Source: Methylobacterium tarhaniae (GTDB lineage: Bacteria; Pseudomonadota; Alphaproteobacteria; Rhizobiales; Beijerinckiaceae). Taken from it: a stretch of DNA of 41,965 bases. The notes below the pieces were generated by a model. The model did no database searches. It saw only the letters and a list, made by a program, of their open reading frames with translations, and had not been told where the DNA came from. The DNA is taken from positions 1 to 41,965 of the forward strand of contig NZ_LABZ01000060.1 of NCBI RefSeq assembly GCF_001043955.1, given 5' to 3'. This document shows, one piece after another, positions 8,894 through 18,472 of the stretch (its first letter is position 1; the number at the start of each line of letters is the position of its first letter). Position numbers and translations under genes: made by a program.

Positions 8894-10296
8894 GACATGA
8901 TCAACTGTTCTCAGCCGCGATCGTGCCCGACATAATGTATATATTCGAGAATTTACATGTAAAAAAGTTAATCGCTTGCATTCAGTAAGAAGGTCGGTAC
9001 ATCAAAGAACCATGCCGGCCACCGGCAAGGCCGTCGCACGATCCGACGACATCTCGATCAGGCATCCAGGCCATGGCGGGGCCGTCGGTCGTCCCCCTGC
9101 ACGGACCGACAGCCGATACGCTCCGCCGGTCGCCTCCACCCTCCTCGGGCCGTCGCAGACTTCGCCTCCGGCAGGATCCCGACTGGTCGATGCGCGACCC
9201 CATGCGCATCGAGTTGCCGCCTGCCGCCCTGATGACGGCCTTCGACGGCAGCGACCAGCAGACGGGCTCGTCCGCCGAACCGCAGCGCTCTCGAGCAGAT
9301 TCGTTCGAATGCGTTGTGGTTTGATGGTCTGCATTGGGTGCCGATCGCGCGGAAGCGATGGAGACCGGGCTCGGCGCCTCCATCAGGTGTGAGCAAGGCC
9401 TCACGCGGTGAAGACGCCGGAAGGCGACGACTGAGGCCTCGGCATCGGCTCAGATCCAGGAACAGGACAACCAGACATTGGTGCACCGGGCGCGGTCCAT
9501 GGTGCTTCTGGGGGCATCGAGTGTCGGAAGGCCGCATCTGATCATCGGTCGAAGCGAAAAATGCGGTCATGTTCAGGCTGAAACTGGGCCTTAATCATAT
9601 CAGGCGCCATTCATAACTGTGACATTCTCTAGCAATCCGCGTGGCACATGCGATAAAAAAAGACGATTACCAAGCTTGATTGGGGGCTCATGCCATTTTC
9701 GAGTCAAAAATCAGATTGTCGAGAGGGAATAAATTGATAAAAAACCTCCGATAGCCACGCTTTGTTCTGCAAGGGGTCACCCAGGCGCGCTGCCGTTTTG
9801 GAAATTTGAACGCCCGCCGCGCATCGGATCATCACTCGGTGCTTTCAGTGATCAAGCACCTCAGAAGACTATCTCTTCATCTGCCATAGGTTTTGCCATC
9901 TCGACCGATCGGTTGAAGCATGAATGATGCAAATTCGCATGATGGCCTATTCAATGAATATCCATTTCTCAGAGTTGTATCGGGCGGCGTCAGAGATTCG
10001 AAGCAAAAACGCGTCGGAACGTTGATCTGTAAGCAGTTAGAAAACAATTTGATCATCGGGTGCTCGTTCACTCATGCGGCGCGAGTGATTTGACAAAGCT
10101 ATATACAACCCTAAATTGCGCTACATGAGTGACAAAGTCTACAAAAATGATCTATGACAATACTGTAATACGTTCGAGCTTGGCTATTGACAAAAGCTTG
10201 AATAAGATTAATCATTCGTATACATCCACTCATGGCAAGCAGCGTGCAGCATTGCCCGCAAATAAAAACCAGCTTGACTGTCGTGGAGGTCCGAAA
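8894..10296. other. Long gene-poor region, 1.4 kb
   Basis: No convincing gene. The stretch 8980-9570 is GC-rich and open in several frames on both strands, but the translations are Arg/Pro/Ser-rich and match nothing I know; a decayed gene or insertion element is possible. From about 9590 to 10296 the DNA is AT-rich. The frame of the following sugar transferase is open back to 10129, but a strong GGAGGT site 6 nt before the ATG at 10297 marks the real start. That leaves a long leader that probably carries the promoter. Confidence 0.5.
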
Positions 10297-10971
10297 ATGA
10301 CTGCCTATAAGGGTAATAATTATGATTTAGAAAATAATATAACACACGAAATTAGTAAAGAAACAGCTTATATTGCCGACAGAATCATCAGAAATATCGG
10401 AATAGAACCGGCAATTGCCGTTGGAGCTGTAGTTCTTCTTTCTCCGTTGCTGCTACTGATCGCAATCATCATCTGTCTTGAAACCAAAGGGTCGCCGATA
10501 TTTACGCAGGCACGCACAGGCTTGAATGGGAAAATATTCCGCATCTATAAGTTCAGAACGATGACGGTCCAAGAAGATGGAAAAAATGTTGTACAAGCTG
10601 TTAAGTACGATAAAAGAATTACAAGATTTGGGAAGATTCTTAGAAAGACAAGTTTGGATGAGTTGCCGCAGTTAATAAACATCATCAAATCTGATATGTC
10701 TATCGTCGGCCCGCGACCGCACGCGACGGCGCACGATTTGTATTATTGCAATATAATCAAGAATTATAACAACCGTTTTGCTGTAAAACCAGGAATGACG
10801 GGGTGGGCACAGATCAATGGATGCCGGGGGGAGACCGAGCATATCGATCAGATGGATCGGCGGGTGGCTCTCGACTTATGGTACATCGAGAATAAATCCG
10901 TTTTACTTGACGCCTATATTATAATGATTACAGTAATGAAAGAGTTTATTACGTCGAAACGTGCCTACTAA
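10297..10971 (+). CDS. Undecaprenyl-phosphate sugar phosphotransferase (bacterial sugar transferase family)
   Basis: The 224-residue product starts polysaccharide synthesis by moving a sugar-1-phosphate from a nucleotide sugar to undecaprenyl phosphate at the inner membrane. One membrane segment lies at about 40-60. The full PF02397-type set follows: GSPIFTQARTG (65-74), KFRTM (85-89), RKTSLDELPQLINII (116-130), SIVGPRPHA (135-143) and KPGMTGWAQINGCRGET (164-180). The ATG at 10297 has GGAGGT 6 nt upstream. The length matches the short single-helix class (WbaP C-terminal domain or ExoY) rather than the five-helix class. The gene is strikingly AT-rich at its 5' end, unlike the host background, a sign of transfer. 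The WecG-type gene starts about 40 nt after it, so the first two sugars may be added by adjacent genes. Confidence 0.92.
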   Translation: MTAYKGNNYDLENNITHEISKETAYIADRIIRNIGIEPAIAVGAVVLLSPLLLLIAIIICLETKGSPIFTQARTGLNGKIFRIYKFRTMTVQEDGKNVVQAVKYDKRITRFGKILRKTSLDELPQLINIIKSDMSIVGPRPHATAHDLYYCNIIKNYNNRFAVKPGMTGWAQINGCRGETEHIDQMDRRVALDLWYIENKSVLLDAYIIMITVMKEFITSKRAY

Positions 10972-11011
10972 AATCGACTCAAAAACAAAGATCGAAGGGA
11001 AGGATGATGTA

Positions 11012-11833
11012 ATGTATGATTTTTATTCTGACAAGATTCTCGTCGGCGGCATTCCGATCAGCCGTCTGACGCGCTCCGAGCTCGCAAGCCAGATGGTGGC
11101 CGATTGTCGCGCTGCGAAGAGCGGAAAGTTGGGAGTTCCGAAAGTTGTGATATCTGCAAACGGCTCTGTCGTCGCAGCATACCACAGTGATCAGAAATTT
11201 TCATTCCACGTTGATCAGGCGGACATCGTCGATGCGGACGGCATGCCGTTGGTTTTTGCTTCAAAGATGCTATGTAAAGCACCGTTGAGGGAACGGGTGG
11301 CGACGACTGATTTCATTGAAGATGCGGGCAGGGCGGCTGCCGAGAACGCGATCCGCTTTTATTTCTTAGGCGGACGACCTGGTATCGCCGCCGATGCGGC
11401 CGGCAAGCTGACGGCCCGCTACCCGGGCCTGCAGGTGGTCGGTTGCCGGCATGGATACTTCTCCCGCGAGGACGAGGCATCCCTCTGCGATGAGATCGTT
11501 GCATCGGGGGCGCAGGTGCTCTGGCTCGGTCTCGGGAGTCCGATCCAGGAACGTTTCGCGATCGAGCACCGGGACCGCCTGCGCGGGCTGGCGTGGATCC
11601 GTACCTGTGGCGGCCTGTTCGATCACATCGCGGAGCGTGTGGCACGAGCCCCGGCCTGGATGCAGTCGAGCGGTCTCGAGTGGTTGCATCGCGCGGCGAT
11701 GGAACCGCGCCGACTCGGATGGCGGTACATCAGCACCAACCCCGTCGCGGCCTACCACTTGCTGACCAAGACGTCGGATATGGTCGGCCCGGCCACTGAA
11801 CAGGTTCCCGAGAATCAATCATCGCTCGCTTGA
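11012..11833 (+). CDS. WecG/TagA/CpsF-family glycosyltransferase (GT26)
   Basis: This 273-residue enzyme has the family pattern: DIVDADGMPLV (71-81), RVATTDF (96-102), a GCRHGYF turn (144-150), and downstream LGLGSPIQERF, equivalent to the family GxPxQE motif. GT26 enzymes typically add the second sugar, often ManNAc or a related sugar, to a lipid-linked first sugar, which fits its place right after the priming transferase. I chose the ATG at 11012 because GGGAAGGA lies 7 nt upstream. A GTG at 10961 overlapping the end of the previous gene is possible and would add 17 residues of unremarkable sequence. The 3' two-thirds is more GC-rich than the preceding gene, so the pair has mixed composition. 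No transmembrane segment is evident; family members bind membranes peripherally. Confidence 0.9.
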   Translation: MYDFYSDKILVGGIPISRLTRSELASQMVADCRAAKSGKLGVPKVVISANGSVVAAYHSDQKFSFHVDQADIVDADGMPLVFASKMLCKAPLRERVATTDFIEDAGRAAAENAIRFYFLGGRPGIAADAAGKLTARYPGLQVVGCRHGYFSREDEASLCDEIVASGAQVLWLGLGSPIQERFAIEHRDRLRGLAWIRTCGGLFDHIAERVARAPAWMQSSGLEWLHRAAMEPRRLGWRYISTNPVAAYHLLTKTSDMVGPATEQVPENQSSLA

Positions 11834-12148
11834 TCAGAGTGATGGCTGCGATCGAACATCATCAATATAAGATTTTCAAAATGTGCGAGATAGATTAATA
11901 TCGTTTTTTCACGTATTTCATCATGATTTGACAGCCGATCGCTTCTTGATGTCGCCGGTTGTGGTCTTATTGTATTGTGAAATCGCCGCGAGGTCATGAT
12001 CCGTGTCAGCGCGCCGGAGTCTCTGTCGTGCCGGCCTCATGACGGAATCCCTCCGCGCCGCCTCGATCATGGTGGCGATCGGCTGACGGCAGGGCGCGCG
12101 GCCCGGCCGCCGCGCCGCCTCCGGGGGTGGGCATCGAATCGCACGATA
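11834..12148. other. Convergent intergenic region, 315 bp
   Basis: This lies between the plus-strand GT26 gene and the minus-strand channel gene. The first 160 nt are AT-rich; the rest is GC-rich. No gene and no strong hairpin terminator was seen. Confidence 0.45.
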
Positions 12149-13867
12149 TCAGTCGGTGTCCTCCGCCTGAGCGGATGTGCTGAGGGCGGCCATGGCGTGG
12201 GGGTAGCGCGCGAAGCGCAGGCCCTCCTGCCGGAAGGCCTCGGCGATCCGGTGGTGGAGGTCCGAGCGCACCTGGCGCTTGTTCTCGAAGCGGTCGGCGC
12301 TGCAGCGGACCTCCAGCTCCTGACCGATCTCGGTGATGCGCACGAACAGGACGCGGGGCTTCGGGGTCTTGAGCACGTTGGCGTGGCCCTCGGCCGCCGT
12401 CACCACGACGGCGTCCGCCCGCGCCACGTCCGCGTCGTGGTCCAGGACCAGGGTGAAGCGCAGCTCCAGGTTTGCATTGGCCAGGTTGCGGTTGCGCACC
12501 ACGGAGGCGATCAGGTCGGAATTCGGGATCACGACGCTCGCCTGCTGGAAGGTGCCGATCACCGTGGAGCGCACGCTGATGCGCTGCACGCGCCCTTCCT
12601 CCCCCTTGATCACCACGACGTCGCCGACCCGCACCGGACGCTCGGCCAGCAGGATCAGGCCCGAGACGAAGTTGCCGACGATGGATTGCAGCCCGAAGCC
12701 GATGCCGATCGAGAGGGCGCCGGCGATGACGGCGATATTCTGGGCGTTGATGCCCATCAGGGAGAGGGCGCCGAGCGCGGTGACGGCGAAGCCCGCATAG
12801 CCCAGCACGGTGCGGATCGAGTGGCGCAGGCTCGGGTCCAGGCTGGTCCGCGGCAGCAGGGCCGTGTCCATCCAGTCCACCACCAGCTTGGTGCCGACGA
12901 TCCCGAGCACGAAGGCGAGGAGGGCGAAGCCGAAGGTGCCGAGCCCGCTGCGCAGGTCCGTCGTGGCGAACCAGGCGGCGAAATCGCCGAACGGGTTCAC
13001 GTCCCCGTATTCCAGTCCCCACGGCGCGAGGACGATGAGGCCGGTGGTGACGATGACGGCCAGGCGGGTCAGGCCCGACAGGGCCACGCCGGCGAGATCG
13101 ATGGCGTGATGGCTCAGCCCGAGCATGGCCGCCAGCGCCGCCCCGGCCCGCGTCTGGCTGGCCTGGCCGCGGCCGAGCAGCTGGTCGAGCGTCGTCACGA
13201 TCAGGACCGCCACCGCCACGGCCAGGCAGGACATCGCGAGGGACACGTAATCGGCCCAGGATCGCAGCAGCTGCTCGGTCTGGACGGCGAATCTCGGCAG
13301 CTCGACCGTCGCCACGTCCCGCCAGAAGATCGGGTCGAGGATGCTGGCGACGTTCATCGTCAGGCGCTTCGCGAAGAGCGTTCGGCGGATCTCGGTCAGC
13401 CGATGCCACATCTGTTCGCTCTGCTGCGCGGCCAGGAGAACCGGCCGGTACTCGGCCTCGAAGGCGGCCTGGAGGGCGGCGAGTTCGCGGCGCTGCGCGG
13501 CGACCGCCTCCGTCTCGTCCCAGGCGGGTTTCGGCCCGAGTCGGGCTACCTGCTGGTCGAGATCCCGCTGGCGGCGCTCCAGCTGCTGCAGGCGGGCCCG
13601 CAAGGCCTCGCGCAGCGGCTCGATGGCGTTCCGCGCGCGCAGGGCGCCGGCGTAATCCTGCTCGATCCGCGGCAAGGCCTCCTCGGTCTCGCGGAGGAGC
13701 TGCCGCGTCTCCGGTACGAGTCCGCCCGTCTGCGCTGCAGCCGGCAGCGCAAGCCAGATCGACAGGAGGACGATCAGGAGCGGAGGCAGGGTGAGGCGCC
13801 GGGCCGCCCTCGCGCTGAGTCGGGCGTGCCCGGGAGCGTGGGATTTCAAGGAGGACGGTACGCGCAT
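12149..13867 (-). CDS. MscS-family mechanosensitive ion channel with periplasmic coiled-coil domain
   Basis: The 572-residue protein begins with a signal-like segment (about 24-46, ending LALPAAAQ). A periplasmic helical region of about 46-175 rich in Glu, Arg and Gln follows, as in DUF3772-type large MscS proteins. Several membrane helices lie between about 195 and 400. The MscS pore helix and beta domain come next: AGALSIGIGFGLQSIVGNFV, then LAERPVRVGDVVVI and VVIPNSDLIASVV. Such channels open under membrane tension and release solutes during hypo-osmotic shock. The ATG at 13867 has a GAGG about 10 nt upstream. GC content is high and typical of the host, unlike the polysaccharide genes on both sides. 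It is probably a resident gene, not part of the glycan pathway. Confidence 0.9.
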   Translation of the reverse strand: MRVPSSLKSHAPGHARLSARAARRLTLPPLLIVLLSIWLALPAAAQTGGLVPETRQLLRETEEALPRIEQDYAGALRARNAIEPLREALRARLQQLERRQRDLDQQVARLGPKPAWDETEAVAAQRRELAALQAAFEAEYRPVLLAAQQSEQMWHRLTEIRRTLFAKRLTMNVASILDPIFWRDVATVELPRFAVQTEQLLRSWADYVSLAMSCLAVAVAVLIVTTLDQLLGRGQASQTRAGAALAAMLGLSHHAIDLAGVALSGLTRLAVIVTTGLIVLAPWGLEYGDVNPFGDFAAWFATTDLRSGLGTFGFALLAFVLGIVGTKLVVDWMDTALLPRTSLDPSLRHSIRTVLGYAGFAVTALGALSLMGINAQNIAVIAGALSIGIGFGLQSIVGNFVSGLILLAERPVRVGDVVVIKGEEGRVQRISVRSTVIGTFQQASVVIPNSDLIASVVRNRNLANANLELRFTLVLDHDADVARADAVVVTAAEGHANVLKTPKPRVLFVRITEIGQELEVRCSADRFENKRQVRSDLHHRIAEAFRQEGLRFARYPHAMAALSTSAQAEDTD

Positions 13868-14525
13868 CAGCCTGCAACCTCGGCCACCCTGCGGCGTGCC
13901 GTTCGAAACGTCTCGATCGTGTCGTGGAGCGGACGCGCCGGAAGGCAGCCCCGGAGCGTCGGTTCGAGGGATCTGCCGGACGGCCGGGTCCGGGGCCGCA
14001 TCTGCCGAACCATCAGGGCACCGTCCCTGGTCTCTTCGATGCGGCGGACGCCCTGCCGCCTCGGCGAGCCCGGATCGTCATCCGCGGCGGCGGCGGGCGC
14101 TTCCGCAGCACCGGCCCGAGACGAAGGCCGGCGCAGGATTCCCGCACCGGAATGGAACCACCGCGCGCACGGTGCCTGACGCAGGGAGGACGAGGGACGC
14201 GAAGAGGGGCCGGATCATCGTTGCACCTGGACACTCCCCGCCGGCATCATGCCGGATGAAACGCCGTCTCCCTCCAAAGTCTTAACGGGCTTGTGCGGGC
14301 CGGGGTGCACGTCTCCCCTTGGAACGCGGAGATCGTAAAATGAGACGCACGGGCAATGTGGATATCCCGGGACCGATCATCGGCCATGCCGGCGCACGAC
14401 CGCAGCGAGCTTCATCTGTGATGCGTCGCCGAACCGTGGCAAGACCAGCGGTATCTCGAGCAACGGCTACCGCGTTACCAGCCGGCCGCGACGGCAGGTA
14501 AAATACTCTTCTTTCGGGAGCATTT
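13868..14525. other. Intergenic region, 0.66 kb
   Basis: This GC-rich DNA upstream of the channel gene becomes AT-rich near 14500. Several short open frames exist on both strands but are Arg/Pro-rich, overlap each other and lack a credible start. I see no identifiable gene or RNA; the channel promoter should lie near 13870-14000. Confidence 0.4.
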
Positions 14526-15548
14526 TTAATTCTGCCTATGATTTGTCTTCTGTCTCTTAATGAAGATTGCCCGAATCGGGCTTTTTGGCGATACGCGCTT
14601 CCTGAATAATCCTGGGATCAGGCCAAATGCATTCACAAGCCAACCGGTCAAAGAATACAGACCTAAAGACAGTGATTTGCGCCGGAATGCAAGAAATATC
14701 AAAGGTGAGATGGCGATCGACAGGCACATGATAACCTTGATACGAGGGTCAAAATCAAGGCATGTTAGTATGATTAAAATACATAGCCACAGCCATACAA
14801 TAATTGCATTGCGGACATGGCCAAGATTCCGAATAATTATGTTAAAATGCGGTTGAAACAGAGACCCTCTCACGATCTGCCCGATGGCCCCACTATTTCC
14901 CGATCGGATGCGCTTATAAAGAAGATGATAACTATTGATTGTGTGTCCAAAATGATAAACTGCTACGTTATCAATCCTCGCAAGCTTCCATCCTTTCGAT
15001 AAAAGTCGAGCAGCTAGATCGAACTCCTCGAAAGCATGCAGATTTTGGTCGGAAAAATAACCGACTTGCGCGATGGCACTCGTTCTATATAATCCCCCAC
15101 CGTCCAGTCTATCAACATCCCCGGAAATGTAGCTTTTCCCTCTGGCAAATGTTTCGGAACGAATGCGGAACTCACTATTGACCGCATTCATCTCTCGAAC
15201 CTGCCCGCCGACGGCAGCATATTCCTCGTTACCATTAAGGAATTCTATTGCTGATGTCAAGAATTCACGGTCTAATATCATGTCTCCATCTAGCATATAA
15301 AAGTAATCGCCTGAAGAATATTGAAATGCCAACTGAGCCCCCACTCCCGGGGACCGCTCCGCCGACTTGGCCAATTGAACAATGTCTATATCAAATTTCG
15401 AAGCGATTTCGATAGTTCGATCGGTTGATCCGCTATCCGCTAAAATAATTCGCGTTTGAAACGGCGCGCCGGCCTGTATCGCGCTGGATATAGATTCTGC
15501 AATATGTTTCTCTTCATTGAAAGCCTTAATTCCGATTGTCAGTTGCAT
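14526..15548 (-). CDS. Family 2 glycosyltransferase with C-terminal membrane segments
   Basis: The 340-residue protein has a GT-A fold N-terminus: IGIKAFNEEKHI (5-16), ADSGSTDRTIEIA (37-49) and the metal-binding LDGDM (86-90). Further on are GGGLYR and the acceptor-side AFEEFDLAARL, where an ED-type catalytic pair sits in GT2 enzymes. Three hydrophobic segments follow in the last 110 residues, so it is probably anchored in the inner membrane with the catalytic domain in the cytoplasm. It should add one sugar of the repeat unit. The ATG at 15548 has GAGGG 8 nt upstream. It stands alone on the minus strand between gene-free stretches and is AT-rich, consistent with independent acquisition. Confidence 0.9.
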   Translation of the reverse strand: MQLTIGIKAFNEEKHIAESISSAIQAGAPFQTRIILADSGSTDRTIEIASKFDIDIVQLAKSAERSPGVGAQLAFQYSSGDYFYMLDGDMILDREFLTSAIEFLNGNEEYAAVGGQVREMNAVNSEFRIRSETFARGKSYISGDVDRLDGGGLYRTSAIAQVGYFSDQNLHAFEEFDLAARLLSKGWKLARIDNVAVYHFGHTINSYHLLYKRIRSGNSGAIGQIVRGSLFQPHFNIIIRNLGHVRNAIIVWLWLCILIILTCLDFDPRIKVIMCLSIAISPLIFLAFRRKSLSLGLYSLTGWLVNAFGLIPGLFRKRVSPKSPIRAIFIKRQKTNHRQN

Positions 15549-16095
15549 GTCGCCGACCCTCGATCCGACAGAAAATTGTTATGTTGAACATATACATAGG
15601 CGATCGGTCTATCAAAGACAATCGTGCTGCGTTGCTGAGGACCGTCGATGCTTTAGTGCGTATTGACCCCCATCATAGTGATGAGCCGAGTCGGTCGAGC
15701 GTTGGAGCCGGCCGGCTCGACAGCAGCGAAGCTGGTCAATGCCGAGAAAGGTCTGGTGCGGATGTTCTCCCGGTGGGTAGCAAGTGCAGAACCGGCCCGA
15801 TCGACGCCTCCTCGCTCGAAGCTCAAGGTCACCGTGGCTCGTCTCGGCACAGATCCTGCGAAACTTCGTTTCGTCATAAGGTTGGTCGATCTGGCCCGGC
15901 TCCGGACCAAGCGGCACTCACCCGCCCGGTACCCCTTCAATCGGGAAGCGCCCAGGGTGCGCCTGCCACCGATCATCTGTCGGCTCCGGATCGATTGCGT
16001 CGTTGCCGTCATGTTATGCGGCGCGGTAAAAGTATTTATGTGTGCTGCTAAATAACGATGATCACATTTTCATAAATAACACCGCGCTATCTGTA
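15549..16095. other. Intergenic region, 0.55 kb
   Basis: The stretch 15650-16010 is moderately GC-rich and open on both strands (about 120-130 codons each way), but neither translation resembles a known family or has a good ribosome-binding site. It may be the remains of a decayed gene. The ends are AT-rich. Confidence 0.35.
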
Positions 16096-17415
16096 TCAAC
16101 CCGGTGACGACATAAAATCATGAAGTATGATCGATCCGACGCTCAGCAGGGAGCTGATAAAAATTCCAACTGCAAGATATATCCATCCATTCGGCGCAAT
16201 GCTCCGAGAGGGAAAAATTGCCGATTGGACAATTCTGACATTCGATATTCTTGCATTTCTGACATCCGAATTGAGCTTCTCTTCAACGTACCGCTTGCTA
16301 TATGTTTCAGAATTCTGAGACGCTAGAGCCAGTTCGCGTCTCAATGTCAAGAAAGTTCCTTCCTTATGAGAAAGAATAGTGAGATCTTTGTTTACTTTAT
16401 CTAAATCTCCAGCGATGCTCTTTTGCAGTTCCGAAAGACCGTGGAGATCGGCGTCGATCTTGAAAAGCAAAGCCAAAGAATCTTGATATACCCGAACTGT
16501 TATAAGGGGCGGATCGCCGGGGGACACTCGATCTTCGCGAGGACTGCCGATCCTATTCTTCGGAGAACCAAGTGCGTCTACGAGCTCAGAGACGAAAGGA
16601 TTCTGGGCCACCTGCCGCAATCGACGCAGATGATCAGACACGGCGACCCTCTGTCCTTCCTTCTCCGCGATGGAGGCTCTGGCCGTCGATAAAGCCGCGG
16701 ACAGGTCCGCCGCACGTTTCAGAAGGAGCGATCGTTGCTCGTCCGCCGCGTAAAGGCCCTGAGAGGACGAGAACGAGTCCAGCTCCCGCGAAACTCTTTG
16801 CACCTCCTCATCGAATTTCTTCTTCTGCGCTGCGAAGAAGTCTGCCGCGCCTGGCACTTGGTTCAACTCTATCTGGCGGTCGACGAAAGCTCGAGAAACG
16901 GCGTCGGCCATCTCGACGGCCAATTGCGGATTTGTGCTGCGGAAGGAGACGCGGATAAAATTTGTATTCGGCTCGACTCTGACAAACAATGATCTGCTTA
17001 CAAAGGCGGTGGCGACATCAATTGGCTGTATTTTTGTAAAATCACCGATCGGCTTCTGATTGAAAAATTCTCTCAATTTTGCGCCAAGCCCGGATAGAAA
17101 TGCCTCATTGCTCCCGAATCGCTCAATTCCAACCTTTTCGATTGCGGCGCGAATGACGGGCTGGCTATCAGCGATGCGAGCCTGAGAATTCGCCCATTCC
17201 GCGCTCCTGAAAGGCGCATCATCGGGGCGATTGATATCAGGTTGGCCCACGAGCAGAGTCGCAGACGCCTCAAAAACAGGTATTTTTAGTAAATATGCCG
17301 CAACAACTAATAATATTGAACCGGTAAAAATTGTTATTACCACTAATTTGCGACGCAATACTAGCCTTGAAATATATCTTAAGTTCATTACTTGCGGAGA
17401 GTGAGCTGTCATCAT
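16096..17415 (-). CDS. Wzz/GumC-like chain-length determinant (polysaccharide co-polymerase)
   Basis: The 439-residue inner-membrane protein controls polysaccharide chain length or export. The first membrane segment lies at about 20-43 (VVITIFTGSILLVVAAYLL). A large periplasmic region rich in Glu, Lys and Gln with coiled-coil character follows (about 195-380). The second membrane segment is near the C-terminus, after the Pro-containing IFPSRSIAPNGWIYL turn typical of the family. The protein stops soon after this segment, so it lacks the cytoplasmic tyrosine-kinase domain of Wzc/ExoP, and no separate kinase gene is in the window. I chose the ATG at 17415 (GGGA 5 nt upstream; a second ATG follows at 17412). 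The frame is open to a TTG at 17472 without support. The gene is AT-rich and single, with gene-free DNA on both sides. Confidence 0.9.
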   Translation of the reverse strand: MMTAHSPQVMNLRYISRLVLRRKLVVITIFTGSILLVVAAYLLKIPVFEASATLLVGQPDINRPDDAPFRSAEWANSQARIADSQPVIRAAIEKVGIERFGSNEAFLSGLGAKLREFFNQKPIGDFTKIQPIDVATAFVSRSLFVRVEPNTNFIRVSFRSTNPQLAVEMADAVSRAFVDRQIELNQVPGAADFFAAQKKKFDEEVQRVSRELDSFSSSQGLYAADEQRSLLLKRAADLSAALSTARASIAEKEGQRVAVSDHLRRLRQVAQNPFVSELVDALGSPKNRIGSPREDRVSPGDPPLITVRVYQDSLALLFKIDADLHGLSELQKSIAGDLDKVNKDLTILSHKEGTFLTLRRELALASQNSETYSKRYVEEKLNSDVRNARISNVRIVQSAIFPSRSIAPNGWIYLAVGIFISSLLSVGSIILHDFMSSPG

Positions 17416-18472
17416 GATCGTCCCGATAGGGTTTGTCGGTATAAATAAGCGTGTAATATCCGAATGAGGCAAATTTTTCTAAATATTCAAAATACAAATA
17501 CCGGTTAGATTTAAGGAATAAACTTTCTCGTGCCAACTCAAGAACAACGGATAAATATTTAATGAGATACGATCAGTGATAGATTGATTTCGTGACATTA
17601 GAGAGATCCCTGCACGTTGTCTTCATCGGAAGCAGGTTGAGTGTTTCGGTAATACCCCAATCATGCCAGGGAGATCACAGTACACGATGGATCATTCAGG
17701 CCTGACATTAAGGTGTATGGGTATGTCTGTCACTGATGGACATTCTAAGGAAATGCCGTGAGACGGTAAAATGTAATTTTTCGATTCGACGCCACTCCAT
17801 CTGATCATAATAGAAATAATTATGATTGCACTATTAGATAATTATGTATAATATAGCTCAAACTTGTGTCGAAGATGTCTATCCTATTTCGGTAGGGGGC
17901 ATCCAGGCGTAAGCCCTTGTAGGGAGCCAAGACGGCGTCAACCGACGTGGCTCACGGGTGTGGCGAGGGTTCGGGCCTTGCAAGCGCGACGAAGGCGGGG
18001 AGGTCGCCTCCAGGCTCCACTCCCGAGTCATCAGCACCGCGCCGGATCGGCAGTTCCGTGAGCAAGCCAAACGACAGCGTGATCCATGGTCGATGTGGTG
18101 CGGGCAGGGGGACGTGCAACAGGCCGAGCCGAAGCGTTCAGGCTCTTCCGTCCAGGCTCGAAGGAGGTGCTCACAGGGTGTGAGACCGGGCAGGATCGAC
18201 AGCCGGTGGGCCTATGACCTCCTCAAGGGCGCAGTTCATCCGCCCGACTTGACCGCTGGTCCTCTTCGTTGGGCCCGGTAGGCGACGCGCGATGCCGTCC
18301 TCATGGCGGGCACGATCAATCATGAGGCTGATAGAGTTGGACGGAAAGGCGCCCTTACTCCGAAATATGGACATAGCGGCGAATGTTGAGTGATTGACGA
18401 TTAATTCTCTTATAGTAATTTATTGAACCAGCAGATAAGGATGTCACAAGACAGTAATTTTCGGAGTTTCAG
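17416..18472. other. Long gene-poor region, 1.06 kb
   Basis: This divergent region lies between the chain-length gene (minus) and a GT4 gene (plus). Both ends are very AT-rich and likely carry promoters. The middle, about 17860-18330, is GC-rich and has broken open frames on both strands; no domain is recognisable. It could be the remnant of a mobile element or a host gene, but I could not name one. Confidence 0.4.

Noticed and set aside
8982..9570. Possible transposase remains on the minus strand
   Set aside because: Open frames exist, but I find no DDE/HTH motif, no terminal inverted repeats and no target duplication.
11996..14179. A 727-codon open frame on the plus strand over the mechanosensitive channel gene
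   Set aside because: The minus strand here reads a clear MscS channel. The plus-strand frame is Arg/Gly/His-rich antisense, open only because the DNA is GC-rich.
15653..16055. Open frames of 119-130 codons on both strands
   Set aside because: Neither has a good ribosome-binding site or a recognisable domain, and they overlap each other.
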